44,348 bases of DNA from a virus. The stretch lies in IMG/VR virus record IMGVR_UViG_3300009183_000139, positions 1 through 44,348 of that record; one strand, written 5' to 3'. Shown one piece after another: positions 23,273 to 30,992 of the stretch (position 1 is its first letter; each line of letters opens with the position of its first letter). The position numbers and the translations under genes were made by a program. The notes beneath the pieces were generated by a model. That model saw nothing but the letters and a program-made list of their open reading frames with translations. It did not search any database and was not told the DNA's origin.

Positions 23273-24226
23273 TTAGTCTTTATTATAGATGGTTTCAATA
23301 TATTTTACTAGCGTATTGGCAATAAACTTATTAGATTCTACACCTGGATGTAAATTATCAGTTGCACAATCCATATTATAATTTTTCATCCAACTGGCTG
23401 GAACAAACTCAGGCATGTCATAAAAGTATGTTTGATCTATTTTAGAATACACCAACTCATTTTTATAATTTATTAACCAAAAAACTAGTTTCAACTGCCT
23501 TGCTCTAGCAATCGCAACCATGGCTCTTATCTTGGCCAGTAGTTCATAAAATAAAAAATCTTTGTGATAAACTTCTACCATTTTTTGATTTAGATTCGCA
23601 TTGGCAGCATGTGCAAACAGTATTTTTTCTAACTGTTGATTCTGTTTACAATAATGTAATCTATCCAGTGTGGTAAGTTGCACCACAACAATCTGTCCTG
23701 GAAAAAAATCCAGTTGTGTAAAGCGATCAAATATTAAACTATTACTGCCGCCACCTGTTCCTAAATTTAATAACTCTTTGTTGAAATATTTTGCCACTTG
23801 GGTAGAATATCTTGTTTCAACATCCGGCAACCCAACTCCGGCTGTGAAGCTACAACCTAAAAAAACAGCATGATTCTTTTTGACAATCGAATGATGATTC
23901 CATTTGTATACATCAAATTTAATTTTGTCAAGGTTTACAACATTGTTATATTTTAAGTTGTAGTCTTTTAACCAGTTAAGAAAATCATAATAACTGTCTA
24001 CGTTGGCAAATTCTTCAATGGTAGATTCTGCCCAGTACACAGATTTTGCCTGACTTAGAATACATTCAAGTTCTTGTAAATCTGGAACATCACCTACTGA
24101 CGTGTGTGCTACTGGCTGATTATGATATTGATTAGTAATTAACACACTTGGCGGGGCACCAAGCTGTTTGTAATACTCCGAAGTCTTAACATTGGTACTT
24201 CCTACAATAATAATTGATTTTACCAT
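23273..24226 (-). CDS. SGNH/GDSL-like hydrolase
   Basis: This 317-residue protein has the SGNH blocks in its second half: the nucleophile block VFLGCSFTAGVG (S127), the Gly-Asn block NLGTGGGSN (Asn162) and the C-terminal D290-x-x-H293 pair in TDNLHPG. The first 110 residues have a Rossmann-like start (SIIIVGSTNVK). Enzymes of this fold remove acetyl or acyl groups from glycans or lipids, so modification of a surface glycan is possible. Base composition is more AT-rich than the neighbouring genes, which may mean recent acquisition. It overlaps the upstream gene by 7 nt. Confidence 0.75.
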   Translation of the reverse strand: MVKSIIIVGSTNVKTSEYYKQLGAPPSVLITNQYHNQPVAHTSVGDVPDLQELECILSQAKSVYWAESTIEEFANVDSYYDFLNWLKDYNLKYNNVVNLDKIKFDVYKWNHHSIVKKNHAVFLGCSFTAGVGLPDVETRYSTQVAKYFNKELLNLGTGGGSNSLIFDRFTQLDFFPGQIVVVQLTTLDRLHYCKQNQQLEKILFAHAANANLNQKMVEVYHKDFLFYELLAKIRAMVAIARARQLKLVFWLINYKNELVYSKIDQTYFYDMPEFVPASWMKNYNMDCATDNLHPGVESNKFIANTLVKYIETIYNKD

Positions 24227-24909
24227 CCTGCTTGCTTCAATATTAGTTTTGCGTATTCAGCGTCAGCGGCATAGTCTGCAAACCGTTTCTGCCATATGTC
24301 TGAGTCTATATAGGGCCATATCATGGACACTTGGTCAGCTGTGAGTTCACCCAGGAACTTCTGTCCTGACTCTGAGTTGTATATCACCCAAGGACTAATG
24401 CGTCCGGTTGTGACAGCATGACACATGGCATGTGTGCTGCCATAACGCAAACAATCATGTGGCGATGCTGAGTGTCGCTCACTCCAGTCTATGCCAAACT
24501 CCACTGCACGGGCCAGTGCATCTGCCACTGCTTCTACCTTCAAATAGTCCAACAAATACTCAGTGTAGATTTTGTCACTACCCCAGTTGTCGATCTTTTT
24601 GTTGTGTTTTAACAACCACTCTGTGAACTGTCTAGGATTGATTGCTCGTGTGTTGTGGCAGTATCTACCAAATTTTACAAAGGCTCGATAGTAAGGTGAG
24701 TCTGCAAAGTCATCAAATGTTTTGAGTCTGGCCGAACCTTGTGCAATCTCATAAAATCTCAAGTAGGATTGAAAGCCCAGTTCAACACCACGCTCTGACC
24801 GTTCTGATCTGCGGCGCTTGGGCTCACACATGTGAACCACAAGACTTTCTGCACGACGAAATGTTTTCTTGCAGTAGCCGCAAGTGAGTTCACTTAGTGT
24901 CTCGGCCAT
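24220..24909 (-). CDS. Zinc-finger protein, conserved in T4-like phages
   Basis: This 229-residue protein begins with a C2HC-type zinc finger, C10-x2-C13 then H26-x-C28, in TCGYCKKTFRRAESLVVHMC, followed by a basic stretch (EPKRRRSERSERG). The rest is a mainly helical domain. I recall homologous proteins of unknown function in marine T4-like phages. DNA or RNA binding is inferred from the finger. The start is taken at the ATG at 24909, within the 3' end of the preceding gene; a TTG at 24930 is less likely. It sits between the hydrolase and the clamp-loader-like gene. Confidence 0.7.
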   Translation of the reverse strand: MAETLSELTCGYCKKTFRRAESLVVHMCEPKRRRSERSERGVELGFQSYLRFYEIAQGSARLKTFDDFADSPYYRAFVKFGRYCHNTRAINPRQFTEWLLKHNKKIDNWGSDKIYTEYLLDYLKVEAVADALARAVEFGIDWSERHSASPHDCLRYGSTHAMCHAVTTGRISPWVIYNSESGQKFLGELTADQVSMIWPYIDSDIWQKRFADYAADAEYAKLILKQAGW

Positions 24910-25342
24910 GGTCTCTGAGGTATTGATCAAGTTCTTTCTTTGTGGTCATTGAGGCCAGCAAGGCTATCTCATCTTCTTTGTGTGTGGGAAATAACTCTGC
25001 CAGTTGTTTTTTGATAGCACTTGTACCCGCACCTGTTTCTTTTTTCTTGGGAGAGATCCAGTTGTGTCTGGAGGTGCCCATGTTTGGACTCACAGTGGTA
25101 GCACACAACCATTGCAGTTCAGGATGCCGACTGATGTTGAAGAAGTGTTTGTTGAGTCGCTCGTTGGTGGCAATCAAATAAAACTCTTGCAAGTCTCTTG
25201 AGCCTTCCACACATGACGCCCAACGAATCATAAGATAGTTTGAAAACTTCTTGCGTTCCTCGTCTGTGAGGTCACGATAAAAACTTCTGTTCTTGCGATC
25301 CAGTTGTCGCATCTCATTAGCAATGTTTAGTTTGTCGCTCAC
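24890..25342 (-). CDS. Possible clamp-loader small subunit, gp62-like
   Basis: This 150-residue protein begins at a GTG (25342) that overlaps the preceding stop (GTGA), with AAGG 11 nt upstream; a longer upstream reading only traverses the preceding gene. It has a pattern similar to phage gp62 proteins: FSNYLMIRWASC at residues 34-45 (compare the F/YxxFMINRGLS segment), followed by an N-rich helix (ATNERLNKH), a basic SRHNWISPKKKE segment and a C-terminal helix ending in TTKKELDQYLRDHG. gp62 works with gp44 to load the gp45 clamp. The match is by pattern only, and gp44 and gp45 are not in the window. Confidence 0.5.
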   Translation of the reverse strand: MSDKLNIANEMRQLDRKNRSFYRDLTDEERKKFSNYLMIRWASCVEGSRDLQEFYLIATNERLNKHFFNISRHPELQWLCATTVSPNMGTSRHNWISPKKKETGAGTSAIKKQLAELFPTHKEDEIALLASMTTKKELDQYLRDHGRDTK

Positions 25343-25659
25343 TTGTTTACCTTGATCAGTCGATATATCATTATAACACGGTCCACAGCATCTTGTAAAG
25401 TGGGATTGGTCCGGGCCAGGCGGCGTATTTCGCCCCACATTTTGTCTTCCTGCAGACGATCAAACAAACTATCTCCAGTTGATGTTTGTTTAGTGTAATC
25501 AATTTGATGTCCGGTCACAGGATCGTAACTGTAGCCCATGAGTTGTCGGGTACTGGGATCGGCACCTGCTTCACGTGCATATACCTCATTGCCCACACGT
25601 TCGTAGATAAGGGTAGCGCCGGGTTTAAGTGTTCCCATATTTGTAACCATATTGGGCAT
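25339..25659 (-). CDS. Conserved hypothetical protein
   Basis: A 106-residue protein with a beta-rich N-terminus (GTLKPGATLIYERVGNEVYAREAG) and a helical C-terminus (LARTNPTLQDAVDRVIMIYRLIK). I recall similar small proteins in marine T4-like phages but no function. The start could be the ATG at 25659, 25650 or 25638; the last fits the conserved beginning MGTLKPG best. The 5' end overlaps the 48-residue gene 25625-25771, and the 3' end overlaps the GTG of the gp62-like gene. Confidence 0.65.
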   Translation of the reverse strand: MPNMVTNMGTLKPGATLIYERVGNEVYAREAGADPSTRQLMGYSYDPVTGHQIDYTKQTSTGDSLFDRLQEDKMWGEIRRLARTNPTLQDAVDRVIMIYRLIKVNK

Positions 25660-25771
25660 GCGCCCAGCGCAGGAATCGTTCTAGGCCCTCCTGATCTTCT
25701 GGATAACTTTCCAAGTAGATCTTGGCCAAACGATTGACTATTTCAAATATTTCGGGTTCGGTGTATGCCAT
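25625..25771 (-). CDS. Very small hypothetical protein (48 aa)
   Basis: A 48-residue frame begins at the ATG at 25771, one base after the stop of the preceding gene (TAATATG), and ends with TAA at 25625. It codes an amphipathic helical peptide beginning MAYTEPEIFEIVNRLAKIYL with ESYPEDQEGLERFLRWAHAQ after it. It explains an otherwise empty gap of about 110 bp and has the coding style of its neighbours. Function unknown; whether it is expressed is inferred from the coupling. Confidence 0.55.
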   Translation of the reverse strand: MAYTEPEIFEIVNRLAKIYLESYPEDQEGLERFLRWAHAQYGYKYGNT

Positions 25772-25772
25772 A

Positions 25773-26273
25773 TTACCAGGCCTTGTTGTAGTCTACTATC
25801 TCACAGTTGCGACTGATGTCTTTCACAAAGTACACACAGTCAGGATCTGGATTGTCATTTAGCGGCACAGCCAGTAGTTGTCCATTCTTTAGTTTGGGTG
25901 CATACCACGACACCTCATGATACACATCCAAGATTTCAATGTCAGGAAAGCTGGGACGGAAACTTGTGAGTGGATTGAACTGAAACACTTTGAATCCACG
26001 ATCATTTATGGATGTCAGTGGTAACACTTCCAAGTCACCTACTTCCGGCTCGCCTATGAGTATTTGCCAGTCCATGGGCATCTTGACTGTGTTCTCACCA
26101 ATGCGTAATACCAAGGCAGGTGCATTAAAACTTTCCAAAAAGATCAAGGGAATGAAATGATAGTCTGGCTCTTGTGGGTTTGAGTTGTCTAATATGGCAA
26201 ATCGCATGTCATCTACTTCTTCGGGCAAATGATCTAGGTCGTAATGAATGTTGTCTAATGTTAATATTCGCAT
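25773..26273 (-). CDS. Conserved hypothetical protein
   Basis: A 166-residue acidic protein that I recall as a conserved hypothetical in marine T4-like phages. It has alternating strands (RFAILDNSNPQEPDYHFIPLIFLESF), a motif KMPMDWQILIGEPEVGDLEVLPL in the middle, and a proline-rich turn near FRPSFPD. No cofactor motif, signal peptide or membrane helix is present. It heads a transcription unit running toward 24.2 kb and has a sigma70 promoter 7 bp upstream of its ATG. Confidence 0.7.
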   Translation of the reverse strand: MRILTLDNIHYDLDHLPEEVDDMRFAILDNSNPQEPDYHFIPLIFLESFNAPALVLRIGENTVKMPMDWQILIGEPEVGDLEVLPLTSINDRGFKVFQFNPLTSFRPSFPDIEILDVYHEVSWYAPKLKNGQLLAVPLNDNPDPDCVYFVKDISRNCEIVDYNKAW

Positions 26274-26279
26274 GTTGTT

Positions 26280-26308
26280 ATAATATACTGTTGCGTGATA
26301 AAAGTCAA
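26280..26308 (-). promoter_or_regulatory. Sigma70 promoter before the 25773 gene
   Basis: Minus-strand -35 TTGACT (26308-26303), 17-bp spacer, -10 TATTAT (26285-26280). It lies in the 31-bp gap after uvsW and overlaps the uvsW stop region. The -10 is only about 7 bp from the ATG at 26273, so the leader would be extremely short. Confidence 0.6.
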
Positions 26309-27774
26309 CCTAATTTCATCCAATCAAGTTTTTCTTGTGTAAAGGGATAGTTGGCCTCTTTATAGAATTGCTTGCGCTTGGTCAAATGACGTTTGGCAAA
26401 TTTACAGGTGCTGGTCAAGTCCCAGATTTGAACATGATCCTTGTCTTCTGCTTTGCGTATTCCACGACCGATTGACTGAATGACACGCACAAAACTCTTG
26501 CCAGGTTCAACAAGCACAAGATTAAAAATCCTGGGAATATTGATACCCACAGCAGCCACACCATATGTGGCCACAATAATTTTGTCTGTTGCTTCGGCCA
26601 CTTCATCATATTCTGCTTGCCGATTTTTTGTTTTGGTTGCACCTGACACAAACACTGCACGGTCGCCCAGTCGTTCCACCAGTTGTCTACCGCACTCGGT
26701 ACGGTCTACCAGCACCAAGGTATTGCCGGTTTCGTTTACTTGCCGCACAAGATCTGCCATGGTGTCCAGGCGCCCTGACTCTTCCAGCAGGTACTTGAGT
26801 TCGCTTTGATAGTCTTTGTATTCTACATGATCGATCAGTTGTACAATGTTCACATGGCAGTTGGCTAATACGCCTTGTTGTTGCAGTTCACTGGCACTGA
26901 GACGACCAATAACAGGACCAAGACTTACTAGTAGTGCTTGACTTTCAAACTTCTCTTTAGGCACAGTTCCGGTTAGCCCCCAGCGAATTGGCACTCTCGA
27001 CATCACACCTGTGAGCAAGGTTTTTAATGCATCTGCCTTGGCCATGTGTACTTCGTCTACAATAACGCACACAACATCTTCCAAAAACTCACCAATGGTA
27101 CAGTCACCCACTCCTGCCTTGGTATTTTTCAACAAATTGTTTAGGCTCTGCCATGTGCATATGGTGTGCTGACGCCCGTATTCTTTTCTGTCACCAAAGT
27201 ATACACCAACATCCTGCTCCATGTTCTTGTAGTCTGCTTCGGTTTGTGTGACCAAGCTCTTGTTGGGCACAATCACAATGCTCCGACCATAAGGTGTGAC
27301 AGCATTGCTCAAGGCTGCTGTCATTATGGTCTTGCCTGCACCTGTGGCCACTTCTTGTATGCACTGCGGGTTGGCTAAAAAGTTGTTGACAATCTCCACT
27401 TGGTAGTCACGTAACATGATGGACTCGCCTGCGGCAGGATGTGTCTTGGGCCATTTCACGTGCTCAAAACTTGTTTCAGTTACTTGTTCAAACGTGAACG
27501 TGTTTGAGTAGTCGCGCTGATCATCCAATTCAACATCATAGTCAAGCCGTTCAAGTATGGGCACGATCTCTGGCAACAGGTTCACATAAGTTGATCCGCC
27601 CAGTTGGAAGTATGCTACCTTGCCATCCCATCGTCCCAGTCGCACTGCTGGCAAATAACGTGCGGCAGGGTTTTCATATTTGAAAGCATTGACCAAGGCC
27701 TTGCGAGCATCCAGGTCCAGGCCTTCTATCTTGATGTTTACTTCGTCTTTGATTACTATTGTTGCTTGTTTCAT
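26305..27774 (-). CDS. uvsW: DNA helicase UvsW
   Basis: This 489-residue superfamily 2 helicase promotes branch migration and the switch from origin to recombination-dependent replication. Motifs seen are Q/I EVATGAGKTIMTAALS (Walker A), IVDEVHMAKAD (DEVH box), LTGTVPKEK (motif III), VIVATYGVAAVGI (motif V) and VIQSIGRGIRKA (motif VI). The N-terminal domain (about residues 1-110) is the double-stranded DNA-binding part of UvsW. Length is close to T4 UvsW. Its ATG overlaps the preceding stop by ATGA, so it is coupled to the unknown gene 27771-28589. Confidence 0.95.
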   Translation of the reverse strand: MKQATIVIKDEVNIKIEGLDLDARKALVNAFKYENPAARYLPAVRLGRWDGKVAYFQLGGSTYVNLLPEIVPILERLDYDVELDDQRDYSNTFTFEQVTETSFEHVKWPKTHPAAGESIMLRDYQVEIVNNFLANPQCIQEVATGAGKTIMTAALSNAVTPYGRSIVIVPNKSLVTQTEADYKNMEQDVGVYFGDRKEYGRQHTICTWQSLNNLLKNTKAGVGDCTIGEFLEDVVCVIVDEVHMAKADALKTLLTGVMSRVPIRWGLTGTVPKEKFESQALLVSLGPVIGRLSASELQQQGVLANCHVNIVQLIDHVEYKDYQSELKYLLEESGRLDTMADLVRQVNETGNTLVLVDRTECGRQLVERLGDRAVFVSGATKTKNRQAEYDEVAEATDKIIVATYGVAAVGINIPRIFNLVLVEPGKSFVRVIQSIGRGIRKAEDKDHVQIWDLTSTCKFAKRHLTKRKQFYKEANYPFTQEKLDWMKLG

Positions 27775-28589
27775 ATTTTATATATTAATTGTTTCATGTG
27801 ATTGGAGTCTTTGGGAAATTGGTCAAGTCCATTACAACGAATTTCATATCCGTGCTCTCGCAGTTTCGCCTGTACATAAATTTCATCTAAAAATGTCCTG
27901 CAAGGATTAGCAGTTACGGTCGTGTTGTGGGTGACAAGATCTTGTATCCATTGATCAATTGCCAATTGAGTATTATGGTATATTTGTCTTTGCAAAAACG
28001 TTTCATGTGTATTGAGTAGCTCAGTTACATCAAGATCTAAATTCAGTAGTCGACAAAGATTTTCCAGCACCGGAACAAAATTTACAAAAAAATCTTGTGC
28101 AGAAATTGCTGCCACGCATTCACTATCTATATAAGTTTGTCTATTGTAATTTTTTTCTAGAAAATCTAAAAACACAAAAGAATGATATTCTCTCAAAATC
28201 CATAGAGGAATTGGCTGCTCTTGATTTTGAATATTCCATACCGTGTGTAATTTTGATTTCAAATCTTGGTGCCACCATTTATCTTGTAAAAATTTATCAA
28301 AATCGTAGTTGTAAAATTTACAGTACTGGTTGTTGATGTAATCAAGATAGTGATCTGGTTCGGGAATGATTGTGACAGTAGTTGTAGGTCCGTCATACTT
28401 GTCGCCACCACCAAAACAGTGTTGATTTATAATTTTTGTTTTGCAATCACTGTGATTCCAAAATACATGACTACTGCCATTGTTATCCAGTGCAAATTCA
28501 AAATTGGTAGTGTTGAGATTGGTGTAACTGTACAAACAACCAGTCAAATAATGACCATAGCATCCTGGCGGAAATAAAACTCTAATCAT
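27771..28589 (-). CDS. Hypothetical protein, Tyr/Asn-rich
   Basis: A 272-residue protein that I do not recognise. It begins IRVLFPPGCYGHYLTGCLYSY, which looks like a P-loop-like or sulphotransferase-type first strand, but no PAPS-binding motif can be confirmed. It is rich in Asn, Tyr, His and Cys, and its gene is more AT-rich than the neighbours. A segment PIPLWILREYHSFVFLDFLEK near residue 125-145 may be a helix pair. It is coupled to uvsW downstream and overlaps the 28582 gene upstream. Confidence 0.6.
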   Translation of the reverse strand: MIRVLFPPGCYGHYLTGCLYSYTNLNTTNFEFALDNNGSSHVFWNHSDCKTKIINQHCFGGGDKYDGPTTTVTIIPEPDHYLDYINNQYCKFYNYDFDKFLQDKWWHQDLKSKLHTVWNIQNQEQPIPLWILREYHSFVFLDFLEKNYNRQTYIDSECVAAISAQDFFVNFVPVLENLCRLLNLDLDVTELLNTHETFLQRQIYHNTQLAIDQWIQDLVTHNTTVTANPCRTFLDEIYVQAKLREHGYEIRCNGLDQFPKDSNHMKQLIYKI

Positions 28590-29445
28590 ATTCTATCATC
28601 ACATTGTGAACATATTGTCGTGACTGCATTTGTGATATTAACATGTCCTGGGTACCGGTGTATTGCATATCTGCTACAGGAAACACAAACGGCAGAGCCT
28701 GTGTGTCATGCACTGTTTCAATGCCACGATCATGAAAAAATTCAGCATGCTGATTGATGTAATCTTGCATGCCTGCCAGTTTGGGTCTTAGATCTTGATC
28801 ATACATGGTTACATTGAAGTCAGCACTGTAGTAACCAAACGGGCGAAACGCATCATCACCTATGTATGTATCATTGTCGTGTGCAAGATGTTCTAGAGTT
28901 TTTCCTATTTCACAATAATTGAGATATACAGTGCCAAATTTGATCTCAAGCTCACCATGCTCACGCATGATTTCTGAATTTAACCATTTGGTTTTTGGCA
29001 TGCCAAACCAAGTACAAACGAATCTAGGACAAGGTGAATTCAGTGCAGTTTCACATCTGTGAACTGCCAAATTCAAATTGGCCAATGCTGTGCGTACTTC
29101 GACCGGAGCATCAAGCCAATACTGTGATGTTTGTTGGTCTAGCAAACCGTGATACTGTTCAAAAATATTGTGCAAATAGTTTAAACAATCTTGTGTGTAT
29201 TCAAATTCGCGATCAACTATTGGCTGGTGTTGATTGATCGTAGCAATGCATTGTTGAATCATATCAACTGCTCGATCTTGCTCTTGTTGGGCGGTGCCAA
29301 ATCCATAAAATCTATCCGGATTGTCCATGGGCCAAGCATGTCGTTGGCTCATGCGCTCAAGCCACAGTTTGGCCAAGGGTGTTTGTCTTATGTTAAAACA
29401 CAATTCAAAATTGTCGGCCAATGTAATTACAAGATGCTGAGACAT
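28582..29445 (-). CDS. Hypothetical protein
   Basis: A 287-residue protein, taken to start at the ATG at 29445 because the nine-residue extension to 29472 runs into the promoter. It is helical in the first half, with ERMSQRHAWPMDNPDRFYGFG near residue 31 and EFEYTQDCLNYLHNIFEQYH; the second half has many Tyr, Asp and His residues (DAFRPFGYYSADFNVTMYDQD). I recall loosely similar proteins of unknown function in aquatic phages. It heads an operon with 27771 and uvsW under the promoter at 29451-29479. Confidence 0.6.
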   Translation of the reverse strand: MSQHLVITLADNFELCFNIRQTPLAKLWLERMSQRHAWPMDNPDRFYGFGTAQQEQDRAVDMIQQCIATINQHQPIVDREFEYTQDCLNYLHNIFEQYHGLLDQQTSQYWLDAPVEVRTALANLNLAVHRCETALNSPCPRFVCTWFGMPKTKWLNSEIMREHGELEIKFGTVYLNYCEIGKTLEHLAHDNDTYIGDDAFRPFGYYSADFNVTMYDQDLRPKLAGMQDYINQHAEFFHDRGIETVHDTQALPFVFPVADMQYTGTQDMLISQMQSRQYVHNVMIEYD

Positions 29446-29450
29446 AACAC

Positions 29451-29479
29451 AGTATATACTCTTGCAAAACAAAAGTCAA
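29451..29479 (-). promoter_or_regulatory. Sigma70 promoter embedded in terminator tail
   Basis: Minus-strand -35 TTGACT (29479-29474), 17-bp spacer, -10 TATACT (29456-29451), ending 5 bp before the ATG at 29445. The -35 box begins within the T-run of the terminator hairpin at 29483-29504, so termination of one unit and initiation of the next share the same bases. Confidence 0.7.
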
Positions 29480-29504
29480 AAAAACAGGCTCCGAAGAGCC
29501 TGTT
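29475..29504 (-). terminator. Rho-independent terminator with UUCG loop
   Basis: Perfect 9-bp inverted repeat, aacaggctc (29483-29491) and gagcctgtt (29496-29504), with loop cgaa, read on the minus strand as C(TTCG)G, the stable tetraloop favoured in terminators. On the minus strand it is followed by seven T. It terminates the AAA+ ATPase unit. Confidence 0.92.
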
Positions 29505-29506
29505 GT

Positions 29507-29539
29507 AAAAACCCGGGGCGGAGCCAACCAATCCCCGGG
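29507..29539 (-). terminator. Second, tandem rho-independent terminator
   Basis: Inverted repeat cccgggg (29512-29518) and ccccggg (29532-29538) with a 13-nt loop, followed on the minus strand by TTTTT. It lies immediately upstream (for transcription) of the first hairpin, so termination is doubled. Confidence 0.8.
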
Positions 29540-29546
29540 GTAAAAC

Positions 29547-29639
29547 TCAATCAGTGAATATTAATAGCAGTACAGTTAAGAACAGTGCCCACCACAGTTC
29601 ACCTAACAGTACTAAGATGAGCACTCCAATCCAAGCCAT
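29547..29639 (-). CDS. 30-aa single-pass membrane micro-protein
   Basis: A 30-residue frame begins at an ATG (29639) one base after the stop of the AAA+ ATPase gene (TAACATG) and ends with TGA at 29547, just before the terminators. The peptide is almost entirely hydrophobic (AWIGVLILVLLGELW then WALFLTVLLLIF), a single membrane helix with one Glu in the middle. An identical TAACATG junction precedes another membrane micro-protein at 41277-41390. Expression is inferred from coupling and position; function unknown. Confidence 0.55.
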   Translation of the reverse strand: MAWIGVLILVLLGELWWALFLTVLLLIFTD

Positions 29640-29640
29640 G

Positions 29641-30669
29641 TTAGGCACTCTTCATACAAGTTGTCTCAGCCATGCGCTTCCAATTGCCTGCAAAGCTCTT
29701 GCGCAAGTCTGCAATCTTCAGGGCCATGCGCAAGCTCATCTCACGCAAGCGATTCTGATTTGCTTCCATGAACTCCACAATCTCGTCCTGTACTACAGGC
29801 TCAAAATCGTAATCTGAAAACAGCACACCGTCCTTGGCAATCTGCTTGATACGCAACACCTTGTCACGCATGGTGTCAAGTGTCAAGTCCAGGTAGTGAC
29901 AGCGTGATTGCAGTGCATCCAAGTGATCACGCAACTTTTGCGATTTCATTGTGTCAAACTTCAAGTTGGTGATAAAAATCACACTGCCTTTGAACTCGAA
30001 ACGATCTGGGATGCCTTCACGACGCAGAGCACTAGACTCTGACAACCATGAAATTGTGCGCTTCTTGCCTGAGTCCAAGGCACCCTTCAGCAAGTTCAAG
30101 GCTACGTCATCAAGCAAAATGCTGTCACAGTCATCAAACACCAACACACAATTGGCATCTGAATACTTGTACAGTGTCTGATACAAGCCAATAGGCGTTG
30201 CACTACCTTTCACAACTTCAGCACGGAGGCGCTTGCCTGCCAACTTGTCAAACAAGGTGGCCTTTTCGATCTCACGCTCGACGCCAAAGCTCTTGCCAAC
30301 TCCAGGAGGGCCGCTCACAATCATGGCACGGATGTCACCGTTCACACAAGCCTTTGTCATCTCATTCAAGATGTCAAAACGCTCGCGAATGCGAGTCATA
30401 ATTTGATCTTCAGTTTCAGTTTCAGTCTGTGCGGCAACAAAGGCCACGGTGTTGTCATTACTCACTGCTTCTCCATTGACATACTCGATGTCGCTAATGT
30501 TGTTGACTTTGATACGAACTACATCAAACTCGGGACCAAAGTAGCCTGCGCTTTGTACAGTCACAAAGCCACCCTTGGCACCAGTTTGAAATCCTTTTAC
30601 AAGATTGAATGTTGCATTCTTAACTGGGTTGTTGCGATACACACCATTAATCACTCGAATTGCACTCAT
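29641..30669 (-). CDS. AAA+ ATPase
   Basis: This 342-residue protein has an N-terminal domain of about 80 residues with small-barrel character (GGFVTVQSAGYFGPEFDVVRI), then an AAA+ module: Walker A GPPGVGKS (120-127), Walker B VLVFDDCD, sensor-1-like VIFITN and a QSRCHYL segment resembling the arginine-finger SRC motif of clamp loaders. A helical lid follows. It may act on DNA or protein complexes, but it is not a clear gp44. It is transcribed from its own sigma70 promoter (30715-30743) with an AGGAGCCAACAATG leader and is followed by the micro-protein and twin terminators. Confidence 0.85.
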   Translation of the reverse strand: MSAIRVINGVYRNNPVKNATFNLVKGFQTGAKGGFVTVQSAGYFGPEFDVVRIKVNNISDIEYVNGEAVSNDNTVAFVAAQTETETEDQIMTRIRERFDILNEMTKACVNGDIRAMIVSGPPGVGKSFGVEREIEKATLFDKLAGKRLRAEVVKGSATPIGLYQTLYKYSDANCVLVFDDCDSILLDDVALNLLKGALDSGKKRTISWLSESSALRREGIPDRFEFKGSVIFITNLKFDTMKSQKLRDHLDALQSRCHYLDLTLDTMRDKVLRIKQIAKDGVLFSDYDFEPVVQDEIVEFMEANQNRLREMSLRMALKIADLRKSFAGNWKRMAETTCMKSA

Positions 30670-30714
30670 TGTTGGCTCCTTTGAAATGCGTTGTTGTTTA
30701 CTGTTTATGTTTCT

Positions 30715-30743
30715 ATTATAGCAAAAGTTGAATTAATGGTCAA
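30715..30743 (-). promoter_or_regulatory. Early sigma70 promoter P1 (AAA+ ATPase)
   Basis: Minus-strand -35 TTGACC (30743-30738), 17-bp spacer, -10 TATAAT (30720-30715). The -35 box overlaps the last codons of the 30733 gene (Val-Asp-His-stop). The transcript leader carries AGGAGCCAACAATG, nearly the same as in P2 and P4. Confidence 0.85.
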
Positions 30744-30915
30744 CCGGGGCAAACAGTTCTTGCCCTTGTTGCACAAAAACAACAAACGCTTCCATTGTGC
30801 GTTCACTGTAGATCATGAGACCATGTTGTTTGATGTCTTGTAAAACTTCCAACAGGCCCATGCCCTGAAAGTCTGCTTCTTTTTGTATTTGTTTGACTGC
30901 TGTTGCAATCTGCAT
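30733..30915 (-). CDS. Small early protein (60 aa)
   Basis: A 60-residue protein (MQIATAVKQIQKEADFQGMG), starting at the ATG at 30915 behind AGGAGCCAGCA. The longer reading from 30963 would run through the promoter and is rejected. The sequence is amphipathic helical (LLEVLQDIKQH, TMEAFVVFVQQG) without a known family. Position behind a consensus host-type promoter suggests early expression. Small early phage proteins often bind host enzymes; no target can be named here. Confidence 0.7.
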   Translation of the reverse strand: MQIATAVKQIQKEADFQGMGLLEVLQDIKQHGLMIYSERTMEAFVVFVQQGQELFAPVDH

Positions 30916-30945
30916 TGCTGGCTCCTTTTTGCTTTGTATGTGGTT

Positions 30946-30974
30946 ATTATAGCATTTTGGCAATTATTGGTCAA
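30946..30974 (-). promoter_or_regulatory. Early sigma70 promoter P2
   Basis: Minus-strand -35 TTGACC (30974-30969), 17-bp spacer, -10 TATAAT (30951-30946). The -35 box codes the last residues of the upstream gene (Leu-Asp-Gln-stop). Part of the 41-bp repeat family, degenerate copy at 30952-30992. Confidence 0.88.
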
Positions 30975-30992
30975 GTGCTACAAAAGTGTTAC
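30952..30992. repeat. Promoter-repeat copy 1 (degenerate)
   Basis: Related to the two copies at 31261-31301 and 31543-31583 over 41 bp, with changes at about five positions clustered in the acaaa segment. It contains the -35 and spacer of P2 and the stop codon of the 30964 gene. Confidence 0.75.

Noticed and set aside
25343-25438. Extension of the gp62-like gene to 25438
   Set aside because: It lies inside the preceding gene and the residues look like a shadow; GTG at 25342 gives the standard GTGA coupling.
29641-30669. AAA+ ATPase as the clamp-loader large subunit gp44
   Set aside because: Although an SRC-like motif is present, the N-terminal domain and Walker B context differ from gp44; general AAA+ ATPase is safer.
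30916-30963. N-terminal extension of the 60-aa early protein
   Set aside because: It translates through the -10 box of promoter P2.
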